Position numbers and translations under genes: made by a program | Part shown: positions 1 to 5,953 of the stretch, piece after piece | Layout: each line of letters starts with the position of its first letter | How positions within the stretch are numbered: position 1 is the first letter of the stretch | NCBI GenBank assembly: GCA_027023665.1 | Contig: JALVUY010000102.1 | Location: forward strand, 1-5,953 | DNA length: 5,953 nt | Reading direction: 5' to 3' | From: Methanocaldococcaceae archaeon | Lineage (GTDB): Archaea > AGJL01 > Methanococci > Methanococcales > Methanocaldococcaceae | The notes under the pieces: generated by a model | Told to the model about the DNA's origin: nothing | Database searches by the model: none | What the model saw: the letters and a program-made list of their open reading frames with translations, nothing else

Positions 1-827
1 TTTGCTCCATATCCATATATATTTCCAATATTAACAATTTTATCAAGTTTTGGCGTAGAAACATTCAATTTTTTTAAAAGTTCGTGATTTTTTGTCATTA
101 ATCTTCCAAAATCTTCTTTATTTTTTCTTATTAATGCCTCCTCAACTATTTCGTCAATCTCTTTAAATATTATCTCCTTATCTTTAATTTTAGCAACCTT
201 ATTAACCAACTCAACAGTTTTTTTCTTCCTTTTTTCAGCATAAACTATTAAAAATTTACAACTTTTTAAAAATTCCTCAAAACTACCCTTAATTTTTTTA
301 AATTTGTTATTTTTTATTTCTAAAATCCCCTTATATGTTATTGTAGAGGTATCAGTAATACTCGCCTTTCCTTGAACCTCCTTCTCTACTAAATAACCAA
401 GTTTTGCAACTTCTTCATCTTTAAGAGGTTTGTTATAAATTTTACTAACAGCCCTTATTGTTCCAACGGTTATTGAGGCAGAACTGCCTAAGCCACAACT
501 CACTGGAATTTTTGAAGAAATTTCCATTTTAAACCCAAATTCTGGTTCTATATCCAAATAATTTAATATGTTTTTTATAGCACAGAGGCAATATTTAAAA
601 TCACTCAAATTATTATCTAAATTTGAAATATTTAAATCTTTTATATAATTTAAATCTAAACTTAATGACTTGTTTAAATCCTTTAAATTTAATATTATTT
701 TTCTTTCATTGATTTTATCAATTTTTATAGTTGATGTTAAATTGATAGCCATTGATACTGCCCTATATCCATAAACAACTGCGTGCTCTCCAAATAATAT
801 AACCTTAGAAGGAGTTTCAACTCTCAT
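1..827 (-). CDS. mvk: Mevalonate kinase, C-terminus cut off by window edge
   Basis: A GHMP-family kinase that phosphorylates mevalonate with ATP to give 5-phosphomevalonate, in the cytoplasmic pathway to archaeal isoprenoid lipids. The window holds 275 complete codons, from ATG at 827-825 to a broken codon at bases 1-2. An in-frame TAA at 839-837 rules out a longer start. GHMP motif 1 is residues 6-20 (PSKVILFGEHAVVYG, with the likely catalytic Lys8). Motif 2, the glycine-rich ATP loop, is residues 108-118 (PVSCGLGSSAS). Residues 153-162 (GKASITDTST) carry Asp159, the expected catalytic base. The protein closely resembles the M. jannaschii enzyme of about 312 residues as I remember it, so some 35-40 residues are missing, including motif 3 (the GAGGGG type). 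The gene starts 23 nt after the nucleotidyltransferase stop, so co-transcription is likely. The ribosome binding site is weak (AAGGG, 6 nt before ATG). The truncation comes from the window edge, not from mutation. Confidence 0.96.
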   Translation of the reverse strand, partial: MRVETPSKVILFGEHAVVYGYRAVSMAINLTSTIKIDKINERKIILNLKDLNKSLSLDLNYIKDLNISNLDNNLSDFKYCLCAIKNILNYLDIEPEFGFKMEISSKIPVSCGLGSSASITVGTIRAVSKIYNKPLKDEEVAKLGYLVEKEVQGKASITDTSTITYKGILEIKNNKFKKIKGSFEEFLKSCKFLIVYAEKRKKKTVELVNKVAKIKDKEIIFKEIDEIVEEALIRKNKEDFGRLMTKNHELLKKLNVSTPKLDKIVNIGNIYGYGA

Positions 828-850
828 AATAAACCCTTATTTTTTAATTT

Positions 851-1879
851 TTAATCAAAATTTTTTAACTTTATATACTCATTATATGCCTCTCTCGTAG
901 TTCCTACAACAACTCTCTTATATTTATCTCCAGATTTATCAATAACTTCCTCTAATTTACCTCTTGCAATAATCTCCTCTCCATTAAAGCATTGACCAGC
1001 ATAAGTATGGGTGAAAGAAACAACCTCTTTTATATCCTCATCATTGTAGCATTCAATTTTATACACTGCTGGATTGTCAAAGGCAAAATCATCATTTAAT
1101 ACAACTCCCTCTATTTCTACAAAGCCTAAATTTTTATATCTCTTATCACCATACTTTCCAATAATTTCATCCCATTCCCTTGTAAATAGTAAATCAAACA
1201 TAGTATGATCTACAACTCCTCTATTATACTTCCTCTTTTCATAAAATATAAATTCTTCATAAGTTAATGTTCCATCTTTAATTCTCTTTTTATATGCAAT
1301 TTTCCAAAAATCTTCAGACAATGGCTCTAATTTTCCATCTTCAAATGCCTCTTTTAATGCTTCTCTTCCTTTTTTATGCATCTCTCTACCATAAATTACA
1401 AAATCAATGTCAGAATTTTTGCTATTTAACTTTAACAATAGAGATCCGCTAACTCCCATACTTTTAATTGGAACTCCATAATCCTCTAATATTAAAGCCA
1501 ATTTTCTACATTTCTCTTCTAACTCATTTAATTTATATTCTTCATTAACAATTTCCTTTAATCTTTCTTTTGGTTTTAATATTCTTTTTACATCTTCCTT
1601 AGGAATTGCGTGCATTAACACATCGATAGTTTCATCATAAAAAAGATACTTATTAAAATTTTCCTCTAAGAATTTGTATGCCAAAGAACTCTCACTTATT
1701 TTTACATATTTTTTTCCATTAATTACTCTAAGATTATTTTTATCTACTTCAAAATTTACAAACTCATAAGGAACATATCTCAAAAAAGCAAAAAATCTAT
1801 CTTCTGGATAATAGTATGAATTTACAGCAAAATATAATCCTTCATTAGTTTCTATAAAATCTCTAATCCTTACTCTCAT
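851..1879 (-). CDS. Uncharacterised protein with nucleotidyltransferase (pol-beta type) core
   Basis: A 342-residue protein resembling M. jannaschii MJ1086 and, as I recall, the archaeal COG1665 'predicted nucleotidyltransferases'. The core motif is plain: Gly145-Ser146, then Asp157-x-Asp159 (GSLLLKLNSKNSDIDF), the metal-binding pattern of the polymerase-beta superfamily. Asp229 in FDLLF (228-232) is a candidate third carboxylate. Around the core are an N-terminal region (1-100) that I cannot assign, a charged helical stretch (about 103-133), and a C-terminal region (about 268-336) that looks beta-rich and contains YAGQCFNGEE (293-302). The substrate is unknown: it could transfer a nucleotide to RNA, a protein or a small molecule. 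Automatic labels such as 'DNA polymerase beta' would mislead, because no polymerase domains are present. ATG at 1879 is supported by GTGAT 3 nt upstream. The gene lies 23 nt before mvk in the same direction. The product is predicted to be cytoplasmic, with no membrane segment. Confidence 0.85.
   Translation of the reverse strand: MRVRIRDFIETNEGLYFAVNSYYYPEDRFFAFLRYVPYEFVNFEVDKNNLRVINGKKYVKISESSLAYKFLEENFNKYLFYDETIDVLMHAIPKEDVKRILKPKERLKEIVNEEYKLNELEEKCRKLALILEDYGVPIKSMGVSGSLLLKLNSKNSDIDFVIYGREMHKKGREALKEAFEDGKLEPLSEDFWKIAYKKRIKDGTLTYEEFIFYEKRKYNRGVVDHTMFDLLFTREWDEIIGKYGDKRYKNLGFVEIEGVVLNDDFAFDNPAVYKIECYNDEDIKEVVSFTHTYAGQCFNGEEIIARGKLEEVIDKSGDKYKRVVVGTTREAYNEYIKLKNFD
870..880 (-). promoter_or_regulatory. 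Candidate internal TATA box for mvk
   Basis: The minus strand reads AGTATATAAAG inside the last codons of the upstream nucleotidyltransferase gene (residues Glu-Tyr-Ile-Lys). It is about 45 nt before the mvk ATG, so a start about 25 nt downstream would leave a leader of roughly 20 nt. The spacing suits an archaeal promoter. However, AT-rich codons give such strings easily, and read-through from the upstream gene would also express mvk. Confidence 0.3.
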
Positions 1880-1882
1880 ACT

Positions 1883-1887
1883 ATCAC
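1883..1887 (-). promoter_or_regulatory. Ribosome binding site of the nucleotidyltransferase gene
   Basis: The minus strand reads TGTGATAGT followed by ATG. GTGAT matches part of the methanogen Shine-Dalgarno sequence (GGTGAT, complementary to the 16S 3' end) and lies 3 nt before the start, which supports ATG at 1879. Confidence 0.7.
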
Positions 1888-1910
1888 ATTATATTTTTGT
1901 AAGGAATAAA

Positions 1911-1930
1911 ATTATTTAAAAGTTATAAAA
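1911..1930 (-). promoter_or_regulatory. Candidate promoter of the nucleotidyltransferase-mvk unit
   Basis: Two TATA-like strings lie here on the minus strand: TTTTATAACT (1930-1921) and TTTAAATAAT (1920-1911). The first would put the transcription start near 1900 with a leader of about 20 nt. The second would leave only about 10 nt and start close to the ribosome binding site, so the first is preferred. The whole 58-nt gap is AT-rich, so the exact box is uncertain, and the region overlaps the upstream oligo-T tract. Confidence 0.4.
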
Positions 1931-1937
1931 AAAGAAA
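1923..1937 (-). terminator. Oligo-T terminator after sppA
   Basis: Directly after the sppA stop the minus strand reads TTCTTTTTTTATAA, with seven T in a row at 1933-1927. Archaeal transcription commonly ends at such U-rich tracts without a hairpin, and I see none here. This is the longest T run in any intergenic gap in the window. Confidence 0.45.
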
Positions 1938-2873
1938 TTAATGTAATAAAATTTTCTCATCTCTAATTCCTGCTGAATATAAAACTTCTCCAAGACCTTT
2001 TCCAATACCATATCCTAAGTAGTATGTTAATTTAAATAATAATCCATTATCTTCATTTAATCCATACTCTACAATTTCTGGATTTGAGACATTTGCAAGT
2101 TCTTCCAATTTTTTCAATGCAGTTTCTTCTGTTCCAACCTCATCAACTAACCCTACTTTTTTAGCATCTTCTCCAGTGTATATTTTTCCATCAGCTATTT
2201 TTAGGGTGTAATTTATTGAGAAATGCCTATACTTAGCGACCCATCTAATAAAATCCATATATGTTTCATTTATCATCTTTTGTAAGTACTCATATTCTTC
2301 TTTAGTCATAGGTCTAAATGGAGAGCCAATATCTTTATACTTTCCTGCCTTTATTGTAGTTACATTTATTCCAAGTTTTTTCATCAAGCCATAGTAATGT
2401 ATTATGTCCATTCTAACTCCAATACTTCCAACTATTGAATCCTTCTCAGCAACTATATAGTTGGCTGGTGCTGAAACCATATAAGCCCCTGAAGCATCTA
2501 ATCCTTCAACATAAACAACTACTGGCTTTTTCTTTGCAAGTTCTGCTACTTTTCTTGCCAATTTTTCACTGGCTATAACTTCACCACCCGGAGAATTAAC
2601 TATAAGTAAAACTCCTTTAACTGAGTCATCTTTTTCTAATCTATCTAATAAATTAATGTAATATCTCGCATCTTTTTTATTACCAAATAATAATCCAGAA
2701 TCTTGATCATAATTAAAATAAATTTCATTGCATAGATAAACCTTTGCTATTTTCTCTCCTCCAAATAAATCAAAATTTTCTCCTGATAAACTCATAACTA
2801 CCAATATAGTAGCCCCTACAATTCCAATTAAAACAACAAAAAGAATTATTAATACTAAATATATTTTTTTCAT
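1938..2873 (-). CDS. sppA: SppA-type membrane-anchored serine protease (signal peptide peptidase)
   Basis: A 311-residue serine protease of the SppA/protease IV family (MEROPS S49), close to M. jannaschii MJ0651 as I remember it. It probably degrades cleaved signal peptides or other membrane-associated peptides. After MKK comes one hydrophobic segment (about 4-27), an uncleaved anchor or signal that should place the rest outside the cytoplasm. Catalytic residues follow the Ser-Lys dyad pattern: Ser128 in DASGAY (126-131) and Lys180 in KYKDIGSP (178-185). They are 52 residues apart, the same spacing as the Bacillus SppA dyad (Ser147/Lys199). NSPGG (93-97) is the usual conserved loop. It is a single-domain, short-form enzyme, unlike the tandem E. 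coli protein. Sequons at Asn170, Asn202, Asn221 and Asn261 could be N-glycosylated if external. The gene starts 33 nt after the YhbY gene, probably in one transcript. Confidence 0.93.
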   Translation of the reverse strand: MKKIYLVLIILFVVLIGIVGATILVVMSLSGENFDLFGGEKIAKVYLCNEIYFNYDQDSGLLFGNKKDARYYINLLDRLEKDDSVKGVLLIVNSPGGEVIASEKLARKVAELAKKKPVVVYVEGLDASGAYMVSAPANYIVAEKDSIVGSIGVRMDIIHYYGLMKKLGINVTTIKAGKYKDIGSPFRPMTKEEYEYLQKMINETYMDFIRWVAKYRHFSINYTLKIADGKIYTGEDAKKVGLVDEVGTEETALKKLEELANVSNPEIVEYGLNEDNGLLFKLTYYLGYGIGKGLGEVLYSAGIRDEKILLH

Positions 2874-2878
2874 TTTTT

Positions 2879-2884
2879 CCCTCT
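2879..2884 (-). promoter_or_regulatory. Ribosome binding site of sppA
   Basis: The minus strand has AGAGGG, followed 5 nt later by the ATG at 2873. It partly matches the AGGAGG half of the Shine-Dalgarno sequence. No TATA-like box stands out in the 33-nt gap, which fits translation from a yhbY-sppA message. Confidence 0.5.
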
Positions 2885-2906
2885 ATTAGGAATATCTTTT
2901 TATCTT

Positions 2907-3311
2907 TTATTCCTTAATTGCCTTCTTTTTAAACTTTTCAAACAATTCAATAATTTTCTCATCTTTTTTGACTTTTTTCTTAGGTTTCTTAGCTAAATAT
3001 TTTTTCCAGCCTTCTCTTGGTCTAAATAATGTTATAACATGTCCTACCACACTAACAACCTCTGCATCACATGCCTTAGAAAGTTTATCTGCAATTTCAT
3101 ATTTGTCTTCATATAGTAAGGCAGTTTTTCTAACCTTAACTTTTATTAACCCTCTCGCTTTCAACTGCCTATCAACTTCCTTAATAACCTTCTCACTTCC
3201 TTCCTTTCCAACCCAAACAACTGGCTCTAAATGGTGAGCTTTAGCTCTAAGCATTCTCTTCATCTTTCCAGTAAGTCTTCTTTTTTGTTCAGTCTTTTGT
3301 TCCTCAGTCAT
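2907..3311 (-). CDS. CRM/YhbY-family RNA-binding protein
   Basis: A 134-residue basic protein with one CRM (CRS1-YhbY) domain, close to M. jannaschii MJ0652 as I remember it. E. coli YhbY associates with large ribosomal subunit precursors, so a role in ribosome assembly or RNA chaperoning is the best inference. The domain covers about residues 12-98: LRAKAHHLEPVVWVGKEG (21-38) holds the RNA-binding GxxG loop at Gly35-Lys-Glu-Gly38, LIKVKV is at 55-60, and the closing strand ITLFRP is at 93-98. A lysine-rich tail (99-134), longer than in E. coli YhbY, may add RNA contacts. A TTG at 3323 would add four residues (MVIL), but it overlaps the GGTGAT ribosome binding site, so ATG at 3311 is the better start. 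It is first gene of a probable two-gene unit with sppA and has its own TATA box. Confidence 0.93.
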   Translation of the reverse strand: MTEEQKTEQKRRLTGKMKRMLRAKAHHLEPVVWVGKEGSEKVIKEVDRQLKARGLIKVKVRKTALLYEDKYEIADKLSKACDAEVVSVVGHVITLFRPREGWKKYLAKKPKKKVKKDEKIIELFEKFKKKAIKE

Positions 3312-3315
3312 AAGT

Positions 3316-3321
3316 ATCACC
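3316..3321 (-). promoter_or_regulatory. Perfect GGTGAT ribosome binding site deciding the YhbY start
   Basis: The minus strand reads GGTGAT, then ACTT, then ATG (3311-3309). This is a full match to the methanogen Shine-Dalgarno core at 4 nt spacing. It overlaps the upstream TTG/GTG codons that would otherwise extend the gene, so those are unlikely to be starts. Confidence 0.85.
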
Positions 3322-3343
3322 AAAAATATTTTTAATATCTTTA

Positions 3344-3365
3344 ATGTTAATGTTATAAGATGTTA
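3344..3365 (-). repeat. Three TAACAT copies in the yhbY promoter
   Basis: On the minus strand TAACAT occurs at 3365-3360, 3355-3350 and 3349-3344. The last two are directly tandem and the first is separated by 4 nt. They lie between the TATA box and the expected transcription start, or just over it, where an archaeal repressor could act. Whether they are an operator or low-complexity chance is not known. Confidence 0.5.
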
Positions 3366-3368
3366 AAC

Positions 3369-3378
3369 TATATAAAAC
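3369..3378 (-). promoter_or_regulatory. TATA box of the yhbY-sppA unit
   Basis: The minus strand reads GTTTTATATA, very close to the TTTATATA box of methanococcal promoters. It is in the 87-nt gap between the helicase stop and the YhbY gene. A start about 25 nt downstream falls near 3345-3350, giving a leader of about 35 nt. It is the clearest promoter in the window. Confidence 0.7.
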
Positions 3379-3398
3379 TTTAAAGGTTACTATTGAAA

Positions 3399-5927
3399 TT
3401 ATTCCTCTTTTTTATTTCCCTTGATAAACTCCATAACTCTTTTGTGTAATTCCATTATCATTCTTCTCTTATCTTCCATAAATATAACATCTGATGACGC
3501 AAATACTATTAAATTAAACGCAAATGGAGAAGGAGTTGGTAATTTTAAATAATATATTTTTCTCTTTTTTATTTTTTCGAAATAGTCTAAAGCGTTCTCA
3601 ATATCCAAAGAATCCTCTAAAATCTCCCGAATTGTTTCTCTATATAGTGGATGATTAACATCTTTACAGTAGTTTAAAAGCATCTCAGCATTAAATTGTT
3701 GTTTCTCCACACTAATCTTCTTATTCATATATCTTCGTAAAATCATAAAACCTCGAGAGGCTACATGTCGAAATCTTCTCTTTATAATATCACTTCTTTC
3801 AATAGATTCCCTAACATTTTTAACGATGTCTATATTTAGTAATTCCACAATATCAGATTTTGTTATTTTTCTATTCTTTGGAAGTATCAAAGCAAATCCA
3901 TAGTCATTTACTGATATTCTTACATTACAATTTTTAATTTTAGAGATGTAATTGGCAAAAGCTCTTGCCAAAGCCTCATTAGCCCTCCTTCCTGCAACAA
4001 AGTGGAATATATAATATCTTCTCTTCTCTTCGTCAAAATTTTCTATTAAAACTTTCTCATCGTCAGGAACAATTGCATACTTATTTTGCTCTTCTATGTA
4101 GTTTTTTACTGCTTTAGATGTTTTCTCATCAATATCATACTTATTTTTAATATCCTCAACTTCTTTATGTAAAACTTCTTTCCTAAATTTTTCTATATCT
4201 AATGCCAAATCATAAGCAAGAGGCAACTGTTCAGAAAACCACGCTGGAATTGTTGGATTTTCATTGAACACCTCTTTAACCATAATTTTGTTTCCTCTAC
4301 TACCTAAATACTTATAGGTTTTTCCTCCTAAAACAAATATATCTCCTTTCATCAACTTTTCAGCAAACTCTTCCTCAACTTCACCAACATATTTTTTTCC
4401 ATCATAAACTTCTATAGATGTCTCATCAGGAATTGTTCCAACATTCATATAGTAAATTGCTCTAACATTTTTTCCTCTCTTACCAAATTTGTTATCTTTT
4501 AACCATATTTTAGCATAAATCTTTTTTTCTTCAATACTTCCAGATAAATATCTTAAAACATCTAAGAAATCTTCTTTACTTAAATCTTTATATGGATATG
4601 CTCTTTTAATTAAATTATATGCTTCATCAACATCCCAAACTTTTTCCAAAGACATTCCCACAATATGTTGTGCCAATACATCTAAACAGTTCTTTGGAAT
4701 ATGTATCTTATCAATTCTACCAATTTTAGCATCATAAGATAATACAACATTTTCAATTAAATCGTCTCTATCAAAAGGAATTATTATTCCCTTACTCTTT
4801 TCGTGAAGTTTATGCCCACTTCTTCCAATTCTTTGTAAAGCCCTCGAAACACTCTTTGGAGAACCTAAGAGAATAACTAAATCAATGCTCCCTATATCAA
4901 TTCCCAACTCTAAGGATGTAGAACTAATAACACACGATAGTTCTCCTTTTTTTAATTTTTCTTCAACCATTAATCGATGTTCTCTACTTAAAGAAGAATG
5001 ATGTGTCTCAATATTCTTTATACCCATCTTTTTTAAATGAAATGCCACTCTCTCAGTAGCACTCCTTGTATTTGTAAATATTAAAACTGTTCTATGCTCT
5101 TCAATAAGTTTTTTTAATAAATTGTATAATCTTTTACTAATCTCTTCAGAAGGAGTATATACAAAGTCATCAACTGGTGATAAAACTTTTATTTCCATAT
5201 CTTTTTTGTAGCTAACATCTACAATGTAGCAATCTCTTCCATTACCTACTAAAAATTTGGCAACTTCTGTTAAAGGATGAATTGTTGCAGATAACCCAAT
5301 TCTTATAAAGTTTGCTATTCTATTTAACCTCTCTAAAGATATAGAAAGATGAACACCTCTTTTATTGGTTAATGCATGAATTTCATCAACTATAACATAT
5401 TTAATTCCTTCCAATAACTTAGAAAATTTTGGAGAGCATAAAGATATTGCCAAAGATTCTGGAGTGGTTATCAATATATGAGGTGGTTTTTTTAACATCC
5501 TTTGCTTTTGCGAACTTGTAGTATCACTCGTTCTTACAGCCACTCTAATCTCATCCAACTCAATTTCTAATTCTTTAGCAACTTCGTAAATCTCCTTTAA
5601 TGGTTCCTTTAAATTTCTCTCAATGTCGTTATTTAAAGCTCTCAAAGGAGAAACATAAAGAATATAAATCCTATCCTCTAACTTTTTTTCCATAGATAAT
5701 TTTATCAATTCATTAATCCCTGCTAAAAAAGCAGATAATGTTTTTCCACTTCCAGTTGGTGAGCAAATTAAAATATTTTTTCCTTCGTGTATCTCCTTAA
5801 TTGCATATCTTTGTGGAGGAGTAAAAGTTTTATATTTTCTTCTAAACCATTCTTTTACTGGTTTTTCTAAAATCTTATAAATTTCCTCGTCAGAATGTTC
5901 CTTTTTTAAATATTTTATTTTTCCCAT
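3399..5927 (-). CDS. lhr: Lhr-type superfamily 2 ATP-dependent helicase
   Basis: A complete 842-residue large helicase-related (Lhr-core, COG1201) protein, matching M. jannaschii MJ0294 in type and approximate length. It uses ATP to move along nucleic acid and unwind duplexes; relatives act on DNA repair intermediates or DNA/RNA hybrids. Motifs in order: Q-like FTPPQ (35-39); Walker A SPTGSGKT (56-63); Ia SPLRAL (93-98); Ib TTPESL (154-159); Walker B DEIH (181-184); III SAT (213-215); IV IFTNTR (283-288); V TSLELGID (337-344); VI QRIGRSGH (365-372). THHSSLSREHR (308-318) is typical of Lhr. The C-terminal half has the family's winged-helix and barrel parts: Trp563 in IPAWFSEQLP (561-570) sits where Lhr proteins keep a conserved tryptophan, and HPLYRETIREIL (759-770) plus PSPFAFNL (799-806) mark the DEAD/H-associated region. 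All ATPase motifs look intact. ATG at 5927 has GGGAT 4 nt upstream. No strong terminator follows, so some read-through into yhbY is possible. Confidence 0.96.
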   Translation of the reverse strand: MGKIKYLKKEHSDEEIYKILEKPVKEWFRRKYKTFTPPQRYAIKEIHEGKNILICSPTGSGKTLSAFLAGINELIKLSMEKKLEDRIYILYVSPLRALNNDIERNLKEPLKEIYEVAKELEIELDEIRVAVRTSDTTSSQKQRMLKKPPHILITTPESLAISLCSPKFSKLLEGIKYVIVDEIHALTNKRGVHLSISLERLNRIANFIRIGLSATIHPLTEVAKFLVGNGRDCYIVDVSYKKDMEIKVLSPVDDFVYTPSEEISKRLYNLLKKLIEEHRTVLIFTNTRSATERVAFHLKKMGIKNIETHHSSLSREHRLMVEEKLKKGELSCVISSTSLELGIDIGSIDLVILLGSPKSVSRALQRIGRSGHKLHEKSKGIIIPFDRDDLIENVVLSYDAKIGRIDKIHIPKNCLDVLAQHIVGMSLEKVWDVDEAYNLIKRAYPYKDLSKEDFLDVLRYLSGSIEEKKIYAKIWLKDNKFGKRGKNVRAIYYMNVGTIPDETSIEVYDGKKYVGEVEEEFAEKLMKGDIFVLGGKTYKYLGSRGNKIMVKEVFNENPTIPAWFSEQLPLAYDLALDIEKFRKEVLHKEVEDIKNKYDIDEKTSKAVKNYIEEQNKYAIVPDDEKVLIENFDEEKRRYYIFHFVAGRRANEALARAFANYISKIKNCNVRISVNDYGFALILPKNRKITKSDIVELLNIDIVKNVRESIERSDIIKRRFRHVASRGFMILRRYMNKKISVEKQQFNAEMLLNYCKDVNHPLYRETIREILEDSLDIENALDYFEKIKKRKIYYLKLPTPSPFAFNLIVFASSDVIFMEDKRRMIMELHKRVMEFIKGNKKEE

Positions 5928-5931
5928 AGTT

Positions 5932-5936
5932 ATCCC
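5932..5936 (-). promoter_or_regulatory. Ribosome binding site of the lhr gene
   Basis: The minus strand reads GGGAT, then AACT, then the ATG at 5927. It resembles GGTGAT with the T missing and keeps the 4-nt spacing seen at the YhbY gene. Only 26 nt of upstream sequence is present, including an AT-rich TATTATAATA at the edge (5952-5943), so the promoter cannot be judged here. Confidence 0.55.
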
Positions 5937-5953
5937 AAAAAGTATTATAATAT

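Noticed and set aside
1..827. Mevalonate kinase as a broken gene lacking its last motif
   Set aside because: The frame is open right up to base 1 and ends in mid-codon, so the missing part is outside the window.
851..1879. Calling the nucleotidyltransferase a DNA polymerase beta or a MNT-type toxin-antitoxin partner
   Set aside because: Only the small catalytic core matches. The protein is much larger than minimal MNT proteins, has no HEPN partner beside it, and lacks the other polymerase domains.
2968..3237. Plus-strand open frame of 89 codons
   Set aside because: It lies wholly antisense inside the YhbY gene, has no ribosome binding site I can see, and its hydrophobic, low-complexity product is what reverse-reading a lysine-rich gene gives.
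3322..3333. Perfect 12-base palindrome AAAAATATTTTT before the YhbY ribosome binding site
   Set aside because: It is all A and T in a very AT-rich gap, with no loop and no second copy noted. Such palindromes arise by chance, and it would make only a weak hairpin at high temperature.
3399..5927. Lhr helicase as part of a defence island
   Set aside because: Its neighbours are housekeeping genes, with no nuclease, methylase, mobile element or CRISPR repeat in the window. It fits the ordinary archaeal Lhr family.
1..5953. CRISPR arrays, tRNA or rRNA genes, insertion sequences
   Set aside because: No regularly spaced long repeats, no GC-rich structured RNA segments (which stand out strongly in such AT-rich genomes) and no transposase fragments were seen on either strand. 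The gaps of 23-87 nt leave little room.

Overview
The window looks like ordinary chromosome of a hyperthermophilic methanogenic archaeon of the Methanocaldococcus type. Four things point there. The DNA is very AT-rich. The mRNA-sense strand is purine-rich, so the given strand is rich in T and C. Ribosome binding sites are GGTGAT-like and lie 3-4 nt before ATG. Every product closely resembles Methanocaldococcus jannaschii proteins I remember: mevalonate kinase, the MJ1086-type nucleotidyltransferase, the MJ0651-type SppA protease, the MJ0652-type YhbY protein and the MJ0294-type Lhr helicase. These identifications come from memory and motif reading, not from a search.

All five genes lie on the minus strand, so transcription runs from high to low coordinates. 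In that order they are: a complete Lhr-type superfamily 2 helicase (3399-5927); a CRM/YhbY RNA-binding protein (2907-3311); a membrane-anchored SppA-type serine protease (1938-2873); an uncharacterised protein with a polymerase-beta-type nucleotidyltransferase core (851-1879); and mevalonate kinase (1-827), which runs off the window edge before its last glycine-rich motif. Coding density is very high. The gaps are 87, 33, 58 and 23 nt, and there is no gene-free stretch over 300 bases. I see no RNA genes, CRISPR arrays, insertion sequences or signs of recent transfer.

Spacing and signals suggest three transcription units. The helicase has its own unit, with its promoter mostly or wholly beyond the right edge. 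A clear TATA box at 3369-3378 drives yhbY-sppA. An oligo-T tract ends that unit just after sppA and runs into a candidate promoter for the nucleotidyltransferase-mvk pair. The genes cover housekeeping jobs: nucleic-acid remodelling, ribosome or RNA handling, envelope protein turnover, and isoprenoid lipid synthesis through the mevalonate pathway.

I found no convincing new multi-gene system. The points most worth a second look are the uncharacterised nucleotidyltransferase next to mvk, a tandem TAACAT repeat in the yhbY promoter, a possible internal promoter for mvk, and a start-codon correction for the YhbY gene.
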